Part shown: one piece after another, positions 1 through 15,984 of the stretch
Layout of the letters: every line of letters starts with the position of its first letter
Position numbering within the stretch: the stretch's first letter is position 1
Source: Quercus robur
Taxonomy: Eukaryota; Streptophyta; Magnoliopsida; Fagales; Fagaceae
Reading direction: 5' to 3'
Length of the DNA: 64,000 nt
NCBI RefSeq assembly: GCF_932294415.1
Contig: NC_065538.1
Span: 78,443,834 to 78,507,833 of the forward strand
Notes under the pieces: generated by a model
Seen by the model: only the letters and a program-made list of their open reading frames with translations
Databases searched by the model: none
Told to the model about the DNA's origin: nothing
Program-made: the position numbers and the translations under genes

Positions 1-1195
1 TGTTAATGAACAAAGCAGCTTAAAACCGGTTTAACCGTATCGGTTTCTGGTTTTCTAGTTACACTGGCGGTTTTTCCATTTTTTTCTTAATTTTTAGTTT
101 TTAATAATAATGGGCCGAATTAAGATCCAATTTTTGGTTGAACTAGTCAAACCGGTTGGTCTGGTTCAGTTTTTAAAATCATGTTCAATAGTTAGGTTTT
201 CAAAATTCACATTCAATAAAAAAATATCAAATGAGTTTGGAGGTTTCTATCCAAACGAATTTGAAAAAAAAAAAGAAAAAAAAAAAACCTTTTTCAAGAA
301 GAAGAGTAAAAATAAAAGTAAGATGAATGGATGGAGGTATTGTAACCTTAAGGTATAAAATAGTGGAGAGATAAAAATATAAAAGTGTGAGAAAATATTG
401 GAAGAAATGTAATTGTAACGTAAGAAATTAATAAGAAGAAAAATAGTTTAAAATCAGGGAGAAAGTCTTGGAAATAGGCATAACAACAATAACTAATACT
501 ATTCAGACTTTCTCTATTGTCTGGCCTTCTTGCTCTCCACCTAAACCTTATAACCTTAATTTCACTTAAAAGAAAATATAAAATAAAATAAAATTGTCTC
601 AATTAAATTTTCAAAGTCAACTAAGAATATTTTGGTTCTCAATAAACTAACATTGGATGTAGAAGGTGGGGGTGGGTTTGGGTTCGGAGTCCTTGGTTTC
701 ATTTCACATGTGATGAGACAATTTTTTATTCTTTTACAAATGGGAAACTAGGAATGGAAACTGGAAAAAAAGGATCGTGTGTCAAAGTGAGGCGCTGGAA
801 AATACACGTGGCATATATTAGACCATGCAACATGGAAAGGAGCTAAGTGTGCGATGACATATTCGCCTACTATGTTTTTTTTTTTTTTTTTTTTTTTTTT
901 TTGTCTTAACCAAATTCATTTGACCACTCGTTTTTACTTACCTGCCGAATAGGAACGTGTCATATGTATATAGGAAGGAAAATTCTTTTCTTAGGAAAAT
1001 TATTGGTAGTTTCCTAGCTCAGTTCCAACATAGAAAACGACATGTGCTCAAAATTCAACAAAGATTTTTCCTGATCGCCAACTTTCTATGATTTTCAACA
1101 CGGCAGACAAAATTTATTACATTTAAATCAAACTATGTTATCTTCTCCATAAACCTTCAAGTCTTCATGATTTTAACTATCATTTTGCCCAAAAC
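1..1195. other. AT-rich 5' flank of CRK-A
   Basis: No convincing coding sequence. The first 200 bases are rich in a degenerate AACCGGTTT-type repeat that recurs near 37370-37470. A poly-T run lies near 878-902. The right end is the CRK-A promoter and leader. Confidence 0.6.
919..1025 (+). promoter_or_regulatory. CRK-A proximal promoter: W-box and conserved block
   Basis: A W-box core TTGACC is seen at 920-925, the type of site WRKY factors bind in defence genes. About 175 bp before the ATG, around 1002-1022, is a block (GGTAGTTTCCTAGC) that recurs at the same distance before CRK-B (about 8268-8288) and in the fossil at 12845-12870. That shared position suggests an inherited core promoter. 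TSS and TATA were not assigned. Function is inference. Confidence 0.35.
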
Positions 1196-4100
1196 ATGGC
1201 TTTGATTTCATCACCACTACTTTTTTTTCTTTCTACAGTGTTCATGCTCATTTCTCAAGCTAGTGCACAGTCAAGCGTCTCCCACTTCTGTTTATACGAT
1301 CGGGGTAATTACAGCACTAGAAGCCCCTACGAGGCAAACCTCGATCAAACCCTCTCGGACTTGGTCTTCTCCACTAACGAAACCAATATTAAAGATGGCT
1401 TTTACCCTTACTCTTACGGCCTAGTCTCTGACAGAGTTTATGCCATTGGACTCTGTAGAGGAGATATTAAGGAAGACCTCTGCCGTAATTGTCTCAATGG
1501 CTCAAGAACTGCTCTCAAACAGCTTTGTCCCAATCAGAAAGAAGCAATAGTATGGTACGACAATTGCATGTTAAGGTACTCCAATCGACCTTTATTATGT
1601 ATCCTGGAAAATCAACCTGCTTTCTCGCAATGGAACAACAGTACTCAGAATGTATCGAATGTAGATGGGTACAGCAAGGTGATAAAGAACTTGTTAGATG
1701 GGATGATAAGTGAAGCTGCCTCAGGTAATTCTTACAAGTGTGCTACAAGAACCTTAGTCGCACCAGACTCATCCAACACCACAATATATGCCCATGCGCA
1801 ATGCACTCCCGATTTGGTTGAGACGGATTGCATTGCATGCTTGAAAAATATTTCTGGACAAATTCCACAATGCTGTCTTGGAAAGGAAGGTGGGAGATAT
1901 TACACACCCAGCTGTAATTTTAGGTATGGTACCAACGCTTTCTTTGACCTCACAGCCGATGCATCATCACCGGAAGGTAAGATAATCCTCTGAATACTTC
2001 ACTTTCCTAAAAAAATTATTCGTTTTTATTAGAGAAGTTCTCCCTTCTCCCACGGGAGATGTAGGTCCTATCATGAGTCTCCTCTTATAGGAGGGAATAA
2101 ATTCTTCTTTTTCATTGAATGGGAAAATCTTTATTTCTTGCTCTTAGGGTACATGTTCTTCTTACAAGGAATACAAATGTTTTGAAATGGAGAAAGTAAA
2201 TTTTACGATTTAAATTTTATTTTAGGGATCTATCATATCATGTAAAATTCTAAATAAGATTGCATTGAACACACTTTTAGATTGCTATATTGAGGAAAAG
2301 TTTGTGTATAAAATTGAGGAAAAGGTTAGATTGCTATATTTATAGTTTCTTTTTTGCTGGCAATCCAAAGGTTATGTTGCAGTGTATGTTGTTTCTTTTT
2401 TCTTTCTTTCTATGGATTATTTCTTAATATATTAAGTTTTGCATATCAATTCTTCGCTTTGTTCTATAATTTTTCTTCAGTAGATCCAATTATCGAAAGT
2501 ATATGTTAAAGTATTGTTATTTTCCTCTGGAACTACTTCATTAGTATGTGGTAATAAGTTGTGATTTGTGTGTCAACGATGATAATTGGACAATTCCTCC
2601 CACTCTATATGGATGCCTCAAATTCAGAAAATAGACGTCTCAAAGTAATAACATGCTTTTGGTTTTTGCAGGAAAGCAGAGGAGTACAACTCGAACTGTC
2701 ATCATCATTATTGTTCCGACGGTTATAATTACTATGATAATTGTCATAAGCATTTGCATCATTTTGAAAGTGAGGAGGCCAAGGGATAAAGTTGAAAGTA
2801 AGTTCAATTATTGCTTGTAATTTGAAAGCTATTCTTTTATATTATCAAACAGCTTTAAAATGTGAAGCATAGGATTGCATGAATTTTTTGAGTACCAGGC
2901 AAATTTGTGAGCAACAGTTGATCCCATGCCCCATAAATTTGGAATGAGGGAATGGGAAGATATACATTCTTACGTATTTGGAAAATTATTTCTTGTGGAA
3001 CAAACTTTCTATGGTGAGATATACATGCATAAGGTCTACTTTTAAGAATATTCTCATGCAAAGTTGGAATAGTTGTTCATAATAAAAACGGCAAATGTCT
3101 TTAATTTTGAATCTTTAAGAGAGGAAAATCACTTAGCTATGTATGGTTTTGAGTTGTTAAAATCCTGTCTCACATTTGTATCCTAATATCCTGTCTCACT
3201 TCTATAAAAAAAGGGACGACTTATGAAGGTTGCGAAGGGAAAAATATGAAGAGGAACACTTAATGGGACAAACGATTTTTATTATATTTCAAGAAAAAAC
3301 TAGAAACCATAGCTTTGTTTTTGAATGAACTCTTGGTTAATAATTTCGAATAACTTTGTAAAACAAGATTGTGAGCTTTGCTGCAAAGATTATGATTAGC
3401 CCTTTTCCGTAAGTAACCTTTCACCCACTACAGCGTACGATATATCGTCTTCTTCCTCTTATGAAGCTGGGGATGAAATAGCAAGTGTGGAATCCTTACA
3501 AATTGATTTCAGCACAATCAGAGATGCCACAGACAACTTTTCCGACGCATTCAAACTTGGGAAAGGTGGATTTGGGACAGTTTATAAGGTAGGAAACCCT
3601 CAGGGTATCAAAAGAATTTTTAATAATCCGCTTAAACTTGCAAAACTATTTTTTTAAATTTTTTTGAAGTTGATTTTGATTGTTTTATTTATGTATTGCT
3701 CTCACATATATTCAGGGTAAGCTTTCCAATGGACGAGAGATAGCTGTGAAAAGGCTATCAAAGATGTCTAGACAAGGAGATCTACAATTTAAAAATGAGG
3801 TCATGTTAGTGGCAAAACTCCAACATCGAAATTTAGTTAGGCTCCTTGGATTCTGCTTAGAAGGAGATGAAAGGCTTCTTATCTACGAGTTTGTGCCTAA
3901 TAGAAGCTTGGATCGCTACATATTTGGTACAATTGCATTTCTACTTTTTTTTTGTTCTTGTATATTGTAATAAAAATGATTGCATTTGGATTTTAAGTCT
4001 TTTTCTTCATTCCCAAGAGTAAATTTAAAAATATTTCTTGTATAATAGAATTTAATGAATATGCAGATCCAATGAAGCGTGCACATTTAGATTGGGAAAG

Positions 4101-5088
4101 CCGCTACAAAATCATAAAAGGCATTGCTCGAGGACTTCTATACCTTCATGAAGATTCTCGACTTCGAATTATCCATCGTGACCTCAAAACTGGCAACATT
4201 CTATTAGATGCAGAAATGAACCCTAAAGTTTCAGACTTTGGCATGGCAAGGATGTTTGTATTGGATCAAACTGAAGGCAATACAAATAGAATTGTGGGGA
4301 CCTAGTAAGTATCATGACAGTTTTTAGAGCTAATGACTAGAATTGTGCACAATTTTTAAAAATGATTCCAATAGGCTACTTGTGTCGGAATGACACCAAA
4401 ATAAGCCATAACAAAGAAAGAAATAAAAAATAAAAACTCATAAATAATCATTAAGAGTTTTACTGCCATTCAAATTGATTATTTGATTTATTATTTTGAT
4501 ATGTAGTGGATATATGGCTCCAGAGTATGCAATGTTTGGACAGTTTTCAGTCAAATCAGACGTTTTTAGTTTTGGTGTGCTAATGTTAGAGATTTTGACT
4601 GGCCAGAAAATTACTCGTTTTCATAACGAAGAAAACAATGAATACCTTCTAAGCTATGTGAGTATGAATGTCAAAGTATACATATCCCTTTTCCTTTTGA
4701 AAAAATAAAATAAAAGTTAAGAGGGAAAGTAAAACAATTTTTTCATTAACATGCTATGTGCACGTTGATATTTCTACAGGCATGGAAAGTTTGGAGGGAG
4801 GGTATAGCTTCAAATATCATAGATCCCATGTTAAAAGACAGTCCAATAACTGAAACGATGAGATGTATCAACATTGGACTGTTATGTGTTCAAGAAAATG
4901 TAGCTGAAAGACCAGACATGACTTCAGTTGTTTTCATGCTTAGTGGCAATTGTAATACTCTTCCTGTACCTACACAGCCAGCAAATTTTATGCTCAGCAA
5001 TGATATATCAACCACTTTAATACAACAGGACAACAGTTCCAACGGAACCAAGTACGAGGTTTCAATAACTGAATTATATCCTAGGTAA
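1196..5088 (+). CDS. CRK: CRK-A: intact cysteine-rich receptor-like protein kinase (DUF26 RLK)
   Basis: Seven exons with GT-AG borders and consistent phases: 1196-1976, 2672-2797, 3434-3588, 3716-3926, 4067-4304, 4507-4657, 4780-5088; 656 residues, normal for the family. Residues 1-24 form a signal peptide. Two DUF26 domains carry C-X8-C-X2-C motifs (C87-C96-C99 and C203-C212-C215) with several N-X-S/T sites. Exon 2 encodes one transmembrane helix (about 270-291) followed by basic residues. The kinase has the glycine loop G345-G350, catalytic Lys366, HRD with Asp463, DFG Asp481 and APE Glu510, so it should be an active RD Ser/Thr kinase. The catalytic loop reads KTGN where relatives have KASN or KPSN, a mild oddity. 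By family it is a plasma-membrane receptor kinase in stress or immune signalling; the ligand is unknown. The start is the first ATG directly before the signal peptide. Exon 1 read through its donor stops after a few codons. Confidence 0.93.
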
Positions 5089-5486
5089 TGTTTTTATTTT
5101 TATTTTAGAGTTTCAATCTATGACGTCCGCTCCTGATGATTGCTTTTTATCATCAGACCAAGATATCAATCAATTTTTTGTGTAGGCGGGAATTGAATCT
5201 CAGATCTCTTATCATTGGGGCTATAAGCGATTTTGTATATAAATTACGCTCACTGCTACAGTATATCTAACTATATTTTGTCTATAGTTTTCCTGGCATT
5301 ATCTAGAAAACTATATCGTTTGAATCCTTTTCCGAATGTAAATTGTAAATATAGTTTTACTTCCGAAAATTTTGAAATTAATTATAAATTCTCAACAAAT
5401 TAATTAAGATTGACCATATATATTTTCAAAACGCAAACATATAAGGAAAAAAAAAATCTAAGCAATATCCATTGTCTTAAAAAATA
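5089..5486. other. Intergenic spacer after CRK-A
   Basis: AT-rich 3' flank of CRK-A. No ORF, RNA gene or repeat boundary recognised; probably 3' UTR followed by spacer. Confidence 0.4.
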
Positions 5487-7934
5487 TTTAGTGGTGCCTC
5501 ACCCTTAAAGAAATAATTTTTTATTTTCATGGTACTCACACACACCATACTGTGCTCTGTTCTCGCATTACATACACAGAGGCAAAAAAAGCAGATTTGA
5601 TCCCTATAATATGGGATTCTTACATTATCCTCGTAAATTAAATTGAGTTAATAACTTAATATATTCCCTAGGTCTTTTGACAGAGAATCTTTGTCGTCAT
5701 GACATCATCTCCTCAATGGAAAATGTTTATGCGTTAAGTAATGCTATGGATACATAAAAATGCACAATTTTATATCACAATTTGCCACGTGGTGAGTTGT
5801 TATTGGTAGATGTGTGATGGTGGGCTATATGAGGACACATTTCAACCAATCACAACTTACAACATAGCGAGTTGTGGCGTAAAGTTGTGCATTTTTATAT
5901 GTCCATAGCGTTACTCAACGTATAAACATTTTCCGTTGAGGAGATAATGTCATGACGACAAAGATTCTCTCTCAAAAGACCTAGGGAATATATTAAGTTA
6001 TGAACTCATTTTAATTTAGGCGAAAATACACTTTTAGTCATTACATTTTGGGTCAATTATCATTTTGATCTCAAAATTGATTTCACTACTAATGTAGTCC
6101 CTAAAAAAAGAAAATCATTTCTCTTTTGGTCCCTGCCATCAACCCACTAACGAAAACCTCCTACGTGGCAAACGGAATAACCTTCTTGCTGACGTGGCGC
6201 TGACATGACGCTGATGTGGCCATTAAAACATTATTAAAAACATTATTTGGCATTTTTTAAATGCCAACTCACCATTTTTATTAATGAAAAATTAAAACAA
6301 AAATTTTATTTCCTCAATTTTAATTTTGATTTTAAAAAATCAAAAACAAACAAAAACTTTACTTTTTTAGTTTTAAACGATTTTTTATTAATCTAATTAA
6401 ATTAATTAGAAAATTCAATAAAAAAATTATCTTTAGATCATTTTAGTTTTAAGTGTATTTACTTTTCTTTAAGTGAGTTAGTCAAAAGCATCAAACGATT
6501 TTATTTATTTATTTATTATCAGACCATTTTAAACCATGATTTGAGTTTAGAGAGAGCTGTACCAAAAACAAAAAAGAGTTTAGAGAGAGAGAGAGAGAGA
6601 TGAGGTCGGCAGTTTGGAGCAGATCCAGAGGAAGAGATCAGCGGTGGTTTAAAGAGAAAGGAACTCGATCTCGACCTCTGTCTCAACCACCATCTCGACC
6701 ACAATGGAGCTCGCCGGTCTTAGCCACCGTCTTGGTGTGGGTTTGTTGATTGATTGGTGGGTTTAGTGACATTTTCAATGGTAGTGGTGGTCATGTTTTG
6801 GAATTTTTTTGGGTTTTTGTGCTGAAGTTCATGTTATGGAGAAATGCTTTTGATCGGCGGGGTGGTGGTGGCTTGATTTTGTCAGTCGGTGGTGGTCATG
6901 TTCTGGAATTTTTGTGGGTTTTAAGCTGAAGTTCATGTTATGGAGAAATGTTTTTGATCGGCGGGGTGGTGGTGGCTTGATTGTGTCGATTAGTGGTGGT
7001 GGGATCTAGGTTTGATTTTGTTGGTCTGAGTTTGATTGTGTTGATCTGGGTTTGTTGCGATTGGTTTCTTGATATGGGTTGGTTTGTTAACTGGGTTTAT
7101 GGATTTGATTTGCTAAGAATTCGATAATGATTGTGTTAGAATTTGAGGAAGAACATGAAGAATTCGATGGTCTTGATTTGTAGTAGATTCGATGGTGCTG
7201 GGTTTGATGATCTTTGAGGTGTTGAATTTGGGTTTTTTCTTCTTGTTTTTATTTATGTCTTAGTGATCTGGGTTTGAGTTCTTGGGTTGTTGGGTTTGTG
7301 TTCTTGTGATGGATTTGAGTTCTTGGTTGCTGAGTTCGATTTGGGAAGAGTATGAAGAACAAATTGTAAAATGAAGAATAAGTTGAAGAACATGAATAAC
7401 ATTAAGAAATTTTTTTTAATTAAAATTTTTAATTAAATTAGATTTAAGTTTTTTTAATTAAATTAAAAATTTTAAATTTTCTGACATAGTTTTTTTTTTT
7501 TTTTTTGTAAAAAAATTAAAATGCTGATGTGGCACTTAAAAAATGCCAAATCATTTTTTAATGGCCACATTAGCGTCACGCTAACGCCATGTCAACAAGC
7601 CCCTCCGTTTTTCACGCAGGAGGTTTCTGTTAGTGGGTTGACAGTAGGGACCGAAATAAAAACAATTTTCTTTTTTTAGGGACTACATTAATAGCAAAAT
7701 CAATTTTAGAACAAAAATGAGAATTGACCCAAAATGTAAGAGTCAAAAGTACATTTTCACCTTTAATTTACGAGGATAATTTAAGAATCCCATATTTATA
7801 GGGATCAAATCTGCTTTTTTTGCCTCTGTGTATGTGTGGACAGAGATGTAATGCGAGAACAGAGCACAATATGGTGAGTGTGTGATTACCAAGAAAATAA
7901 AAAATTATTTCTTTAAGGGTGAGGCACCACTAAA
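5487..7934. mobile_element. Non-autonomous long-TIR transposon (MULE-like)
   Basis: The left end starting TTTAGTGGTGCCTCACCC (5487) is inverted at the right end finishing at 7934. Complementarity continues inward for about 430 bp on each side (left arm 5487-5633 plus 6019-6250; right arm about 7520-7934), interrupted on the left by a nested MITE. The interior has no transposase. It holds a GA microsatellite, a GC-richer stretch (6600-7330) and a two-copy repeat of about 104 bp at 6784-6985. Arms this long suit Mutator-like elements, but no clean TSD was found, so the superfamily is tentative. Confidence 0.65.
5634..6018. mobile_element. Hairpin MITE nested in the left arm of the long-TIR element
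   Basis: About 385 bp folding almost completely on itself. The left arm (TGAGTTAATAACTTAATAT, then ATTCCCTAGG) is inverted at 5975-6012. The uninterrupted right arm of the host element (7755-7785) shows the sequence into which it inserted. Boundaries are good to a few bases; TSD uncertain. Confidence 0.7.
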
Positions 7935-8460
7935 GGGTCATCCTAAAATTATTGTTTCTTGACACACGTTCATTTTGGGTGTAATTTCGTCTAGAAAATA
8001 ATGGTCCATAAGTTGTTATATTGCTTCCTTTAATTCACTAGCTTAAAGAAGCTAATTCCAAAGTAAATAAAACTTTGACATAGAGTTCAGAAATAGAGTC
8101 TGAGCAGCAACAACTTACGTTGATTATATAATGCCCTAACATAATTTTATCTCTAAGACAGAGTTGGGTCATCATCGTTGACCAAATCAATATACAGACC
8201 TTCAATATTTTAGTTTAACAAGCCCTAACTGGCGGCCATGACTGCTGCAATGACATAGTAAAATGATCGGTAGCTACCTAGCCTAGTTAATCCTAAAAAA
8301 ATGAAAAAAAATATCAATTTTACAAATACTAATACTTTGTAGATTACTTTGACTTCATATCAATGCTTTGAGCTAGGAAACAACACAAAAATTGATTGTT
8401 AGAAACTAGTTCAGCCCTCCTCGATAAAGCTTCTAGGCATTAATCTATCCATGTTACTAC
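7935..8460 (+). promoter_or_regulatory. CRK-B 5' flank with W-boxes
   Basis: W-box cores TTGACC (8178-8183) and TTGACT (8349-8354) are seen. The conserved CRK promoter block (GGTAGCTACCTAGCC) lies at about 8268-8284. Similarity to the fossil promoter at 12690-12900 extends over about 150 bp. No other gene seen. Confidence 0.35.
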
Positions 8461-11719
<3,259 letters not shown>

Positions 11720-11894
11720 TGGTTTGTAAATTGGGGTCGCAATATTCCACTTGAAACGATTAATTTAAATAATTCAAGTACACGTCAAATACTACAATTT
11801 GAACTTCTTATATGTATTGTTATTCCCTAAATTTATAATTCCAAATTTCTTTTCAAATTTAATTTGTGATAAATTTTTTTATCTATTAATGTGA
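11720..11894. repeat. CRK-B 3' flank, repeated at 12305-12395
   Basis: Sequence at about 11800-11885 (CTTCTTATATGTATTGTTAT and following) recurs at about 12308-12395 with modest divergence. This is a tandem duplication of CRK 3'-flanking DNA. Confidence 0.55.
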
Positions 11895-11965
11895 TCACGT
11901 AGATGCCACTGTCGGCATCTTCTCTTCTCGCACCGCCAATTTCCCTATAAAAGGTTTGATAAACA
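11895..11965 (+). pseudogene. CRK exon-1 tail fossil
   Basis: About 70 bp match the proline-rich end of CRK-B exon 1 and its donor (9215-9285): both share TCGGCATCTTCTC, a CCGCCAATT-like stretch and GGT(A/T)TGATAA. The rest of the copy is absent here. It is a remnant of another CRK unit. Confidence 0.5.
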
Positions 11966-12689
11966 AACCTCACATAATAGGCCACGGTTCCTGGTAAAAT
12001 TAAAATTTTATCATTTTTTTACCAATATATATAGGTTTACGTTATACAAACATATGAATCTTATATCGTAAAAGAAGTAAATGTATACAACATGTAAATT
12101 TTATATTCATAAAAAATGGTACTAACATATAAATCTTTTATTGTAAATATTTGCAAAAATTATATAATATTGTAATTTTATTTTTTTTTGTTGTACACAT
12201 TTATTTAATATATAATTTAGATCTCACATTAATACTACTGCAATATAAACTATAAAATGTAAATCTTACTTTGCAATATAAACTATTTTTTTATTATTTG
12301 AATGTGGACTTCTTATATGTATTGTTATGCCCCAAAATTTTTAAATCCAAATTTCTTTTCAAGTTCTCAGTTGTGATAAATTTCTTTATTTACCAATGTG
12401 TCCATTAAATAATTATTTTTTAGAGACTGATAAACAATTTAAGCGTGCATGTGTACTTCACACCTTCTTACAACATAACCTAACCTCCAAACTTGTTCTT
12501 GGTAGAGTGTAGACTAATTTTCCTTATATGTTGAATCAATTAAATTTTAAAAAAGAAAAAAAAAAGTTTTCATTTCTTATTTTATTTTTCCTCTAAAATG
12601 TAAATTTTAAAATAAGTGGTAATTCACTAATTCCTAAATTTTCAAAGACATGTTCTTGTCAAGAAAAAATTACTAATAAACAATCTGTT
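11966..12689. other. AT-rich intergenic DNA
   Basis: Apart from the duplicated 3'-flank copy at 12308-12395, no coding potential or clear repeat boundary was seen. Likely decayed CRK intron and flank. Confidence 0.35.
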
Positions 12690-13090
12690 TTCTGGAAAAC
12701 CTTTAGAGAGCGTCACGTTGTGGTTTCCAGTATCCGCGGTTACGTCGGTTAGGCATGCAACTGGTAAACCAAATTCACTTGACTAGCCCTGCAATATTTT
12801 AGTTTACCATGTCCTGGCAGCTAGCTGCCATGGAGTAGGAAAAGGATCGGTATCTTCCTAGCCTAATTCAATCCCAAGAAAATGATGAATTTTTCATTTT
12901 TGGAAGAAAAAAATAGAAAATACTAATTTAAAAAAATAAAGAAATATGGACTTCTATCAATTTCATTAAGATTCTCATAAGAATTGTCATTTTGTTTAGT
13001 AATTTTGATTTTTTGTGGCAAATTAAATTGATTCTCTCTCTGTTTTATTTCTCATTTTTGTGGTGTGATTTTGTTAATAATTGAAATGCT
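12690..13090 (+). pseudogene. CRK promoter fragment joined to intron-1 fragment
   Basis: 12690-12900 resembles the CRK-B promoter (8160-8300), including the block GGTATCTTCCTAGCC. From about 12955 the sequence instead resembles CRK-B intron 1 (9550-9690): both have a CAATTTC start, a GTCATTTTG stretch and TTTTTGTGGCAAAT. Exon 1 is missing between them, so this is a deletion relic of a CRK copy. Confidence 0.5.
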
Positions 13091-14299
13091 CATGTTCATG
13101 TTTTTATATTAATGAAATGAGATAATACTTTTTTTTATAAAAAAAAAAGAAAAAAAGAAAAGAAAATAAAAAGAAATGTCATGAAATCAAAATAGAATAT
13201 ATATATATATATATATATATATTTTATATATATATATATATATTTTTGGAATAATAAGAAGTTTTATTAAAGAACTACAGATCAGAACAAACAAACGGAC
13301 CTAGCCCATCCATCAGCCCACTGCCACTGGACCTCCAAACCAGAAAGGGGGATAATTCGCCACCTTCTCAAACAAAAGAGCCCAATGGGCTAAAGCAATC
13401 TATCTAAGAATGAGTTGAATCACGGACAACTCTGGCAGCACAGTAAGTTTTTGCAAACTCATATTTGTTCATTCCCAGTAGACCAGGCCTATTACCAATA
13501 GAATTGCCAAGAAAAAATAGATTAAATTAACAAACCGTGTAAAAGAAAATCAATCTTGTAAGACATAAAGGTGTAAAGAAACTTGCCATAGCATGTTTAC
13601 CTGATGAAAAAATGTCATATGGCCTATGATCACCTAGGAAATATACAACTAAGATATTAGAATTCATTAAACAAAAATTAAAAAATAAAGCCACACAAAA
13701 CATTAGAAAGCCAAGCGAGATAGAGTATCAATTAAAAAGGAATGGTCGCATTGTTTAAATGTGCCACAACCTCAAAAAAGAAGGGGTCCCAGATAGTAGA
13801 ACTATTCACTTGATCTTCAAAGTCACATCAAGGACAGCTTTTATCTGTCAATAAACCAAAAAAGAACAAAGGAAAAAAAATTAACATATGGCAAAAGGAT
13901 CCTTGCAGATGATAAGTACAATTAACTAACCATAACAATAAAAAAGTGGAATATGAAAGCAAATTATAAAAGAGATTGTTCATGAAAATGAGGACTACCC
14001 TTTGGTTCATACTCGACATCTATGATTACACGTTACACGCTCGACATCTATGATTTTTTATTATGTGAGTCACTATAAGTATATAATATATAAAATTATT
14101 AAGATGATTTGTTTTAGATAAATTTCTGTTACCAAAGTTATGTTCTAAGAAGTTGTAATATTATTTAAGTTAAGACTTTATTACAAATATTTCAAGAAAA
14201 AATAATCCCTTATTTATTTTAAATTATTTTAATCATCTATATTTTTCTCAAAAATAAATTTAATATTATGATACTGCCATGTACTTCAACAGACTTTTT
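13091..14299. other. Intergenic DNA with (TA)n tract
   Basis: Contains a TA microsatellite at about 13198-13252 and a stretch (13255-13470) that could be an old 3' end of a gene or LINE on the minus strand, not identified. No supported gene. Confidence 0.4.
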
Positions 14300-15157
14300 A
14301 TTTTTATTATATCTATTTTATGGTTCAATTTTAATAATAGTAATGCAATCTTTTTTTATTTAAGACAGCCTAATAATGAATTCTGATAGGAAACAGAACA
14401 AAACTGGGGAGAAGGTAACGACACCAAAAATTAAATCGTTTCTTGTTTCTACGTTGGCCAGAGAGTTCATAGTTTGTACTTTTTTTTTTATAAAGAATTT
14501 TTTAATGTACTTAAAAAGGCTGATTAAGATGTAAGTGCCCGAGAACAAAAGGAAGTGATGTTCGTTGAACTTTCCGAGTGGAAGGCAAGCAAAGTTTTTC
14601 TTTGGGAAATGAATTTTTACTTCTCAAGCAATAAATACAGTCGCATACTCATGTCATAAATGTGGTCATATTCAAAATAACTCAACAAATTCATGCATAA
14701 TATTTAAGAAGGGTTGTAATCTCCAGATCCTAGAATAGCCAAGGAAAAATAAGAACTAATTCGTTCGCATTTAACCAAAAATGAAAATCAACTCAACTAA
14801 TCGTTTGTATTAAACTTTTCCTTCTACTACCGTCATATTAATATATGAAAACCAAGGACTTCTTTTCTTATGTGGTCTAAAAGTAGTAGTTTAAAAACTG
14901 GATTCAGACTATAATGAAAATGGCATTTCAATGATTTTGATCCTCTCTCAAGTGAAAAGTGAAAACAAATCTTGTTTAGCAAACATATTATTGTTTGCTT
15001 CCCCACACACACACACACACAAACACTATTATATAAGATAACAATTCCACTGCAAACAACCAAACAAATAGATGATTAAACCAAGATTAAGATAAGTCAA
15101 CTTCTAAGTCAAGAAATAAAAATATGAAAAAGTCATGAAACATCAGTGCTTATATAC
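14300..15157 (-). pseudogene. CRK-C intron 1 remnant
   Basis: Read on the minus strand this follows the exon-1 donor of CRK-C and matches patches of CRK-D intron 1 (36339-38160), for instance TTTTCCTTGGCTAT and GTGTCGTTACCTTC. Exons 2-7 do not follow, so CRK-C stops inside its first intron. Contains a short (CA)n run near 15004-15021. Confidence 0.6.
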
Positions 15158-15984
15158 CTGGTGTAGTTGTAGGCGATTCTGGTGGTGGGGATGCTGCAGA
15201 TGGGACAAGTGGTGGTGGTGATGGTGATGGCGGTGGCAGTGATGGTGGTGGCTCAACTGAAGGGTCATAAAAAGAGTATACTTCAAACCTTATATCACAG
15301 CTGGGTGTTACAAATTTACCTCCCTGTTTTCCATTACAACATTGCGGTATATAACTCTGAACCTGCTCCAAGCAACTGTTGCATTCTAGCTTGCTCAAAT
15401 CAGGGGCGCACTCAAGAAGTGCATGTATGGTTTGGAAGTTTGGGGCAGAGGCACTCTGCGCAGCAAACTTGTGAGTAGAATTTCCTGATGCACTACGGTT
15501 TCTTAGTCTATTTAACAAGGGTAAATAGCACGTTGTTGAAAGCTTCTACGTCTGGGACGTCTCCTGTGTTGTAAAAGGCAAAAAGAGGGCTAGCTTCCAT
15601 AGCATTAAATATGGATCTGTTTGAGTATCGAAGTGAGCATTTATTAGGCCAAATGATTGCCTCCTTTTGGTTTGGACAAGCTTTCAATAGGTCGGAACTT
15701 GCCCCATTGATACAACTACGGCATTCGCTGGGCGAAGTGTCTCCGCTACAGAGCGCAATCGCGTATACTTTGTCGGGAGCTTCACCAAAAGAAAAATTGT
15801 AAAACCCATAATTAATTTTGGTGTTGTTAATCATTGAGGCCAGGAGAGTATTGAGGTTTGCCCTGTAGGTACTGTTACTGGTGTAGTTTCCAGTGTCATA
15901 ACAGTATTGGGCAGCTGTGGGAATAACAAGATAAATGAGAGCAACAGAGAAGAATAACAGCAGTCTCGAATGGCCCATTTTCAT
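15158..15984 (-). pseudogene. CRK-C: exon-1-only CRK with a frameshift
   Basis: Minus-strand exon 1 from ATG at 15984 to the donor at 15158. It encodes a signal peptide and two DUF26 domains with C-X8-C-X2-C motifs, then a proline-rich juxtamembrane stretch. It is closely related to CRK-D exon 1. Relative to CRK-D there is one extra base near 15521-15525, which puts a stop right after the phenylalanine-threonine-leucine stretch. Correcting for it restores the normal phase-1 exon end, so this is a +1 frameshift. No transmembrane or kinase exon exists downstream. Upstream the gene is cut by a tandem duplication and a MULE. At best it could yield a secreted protein with one DUF26. Confidence 0.85.

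Noticed and set aside
110..602. Two short ORFs near the left edge
   Set aside because: Low-complexity Lys/Phe-rich translations of AT-rich DNA without family similarity.
13255..13470. Possible LINE or gene 3' end on the minus strand
   Set aside because: Non-random base composition and a poly-T start, but no coding frame or family could be recognised.
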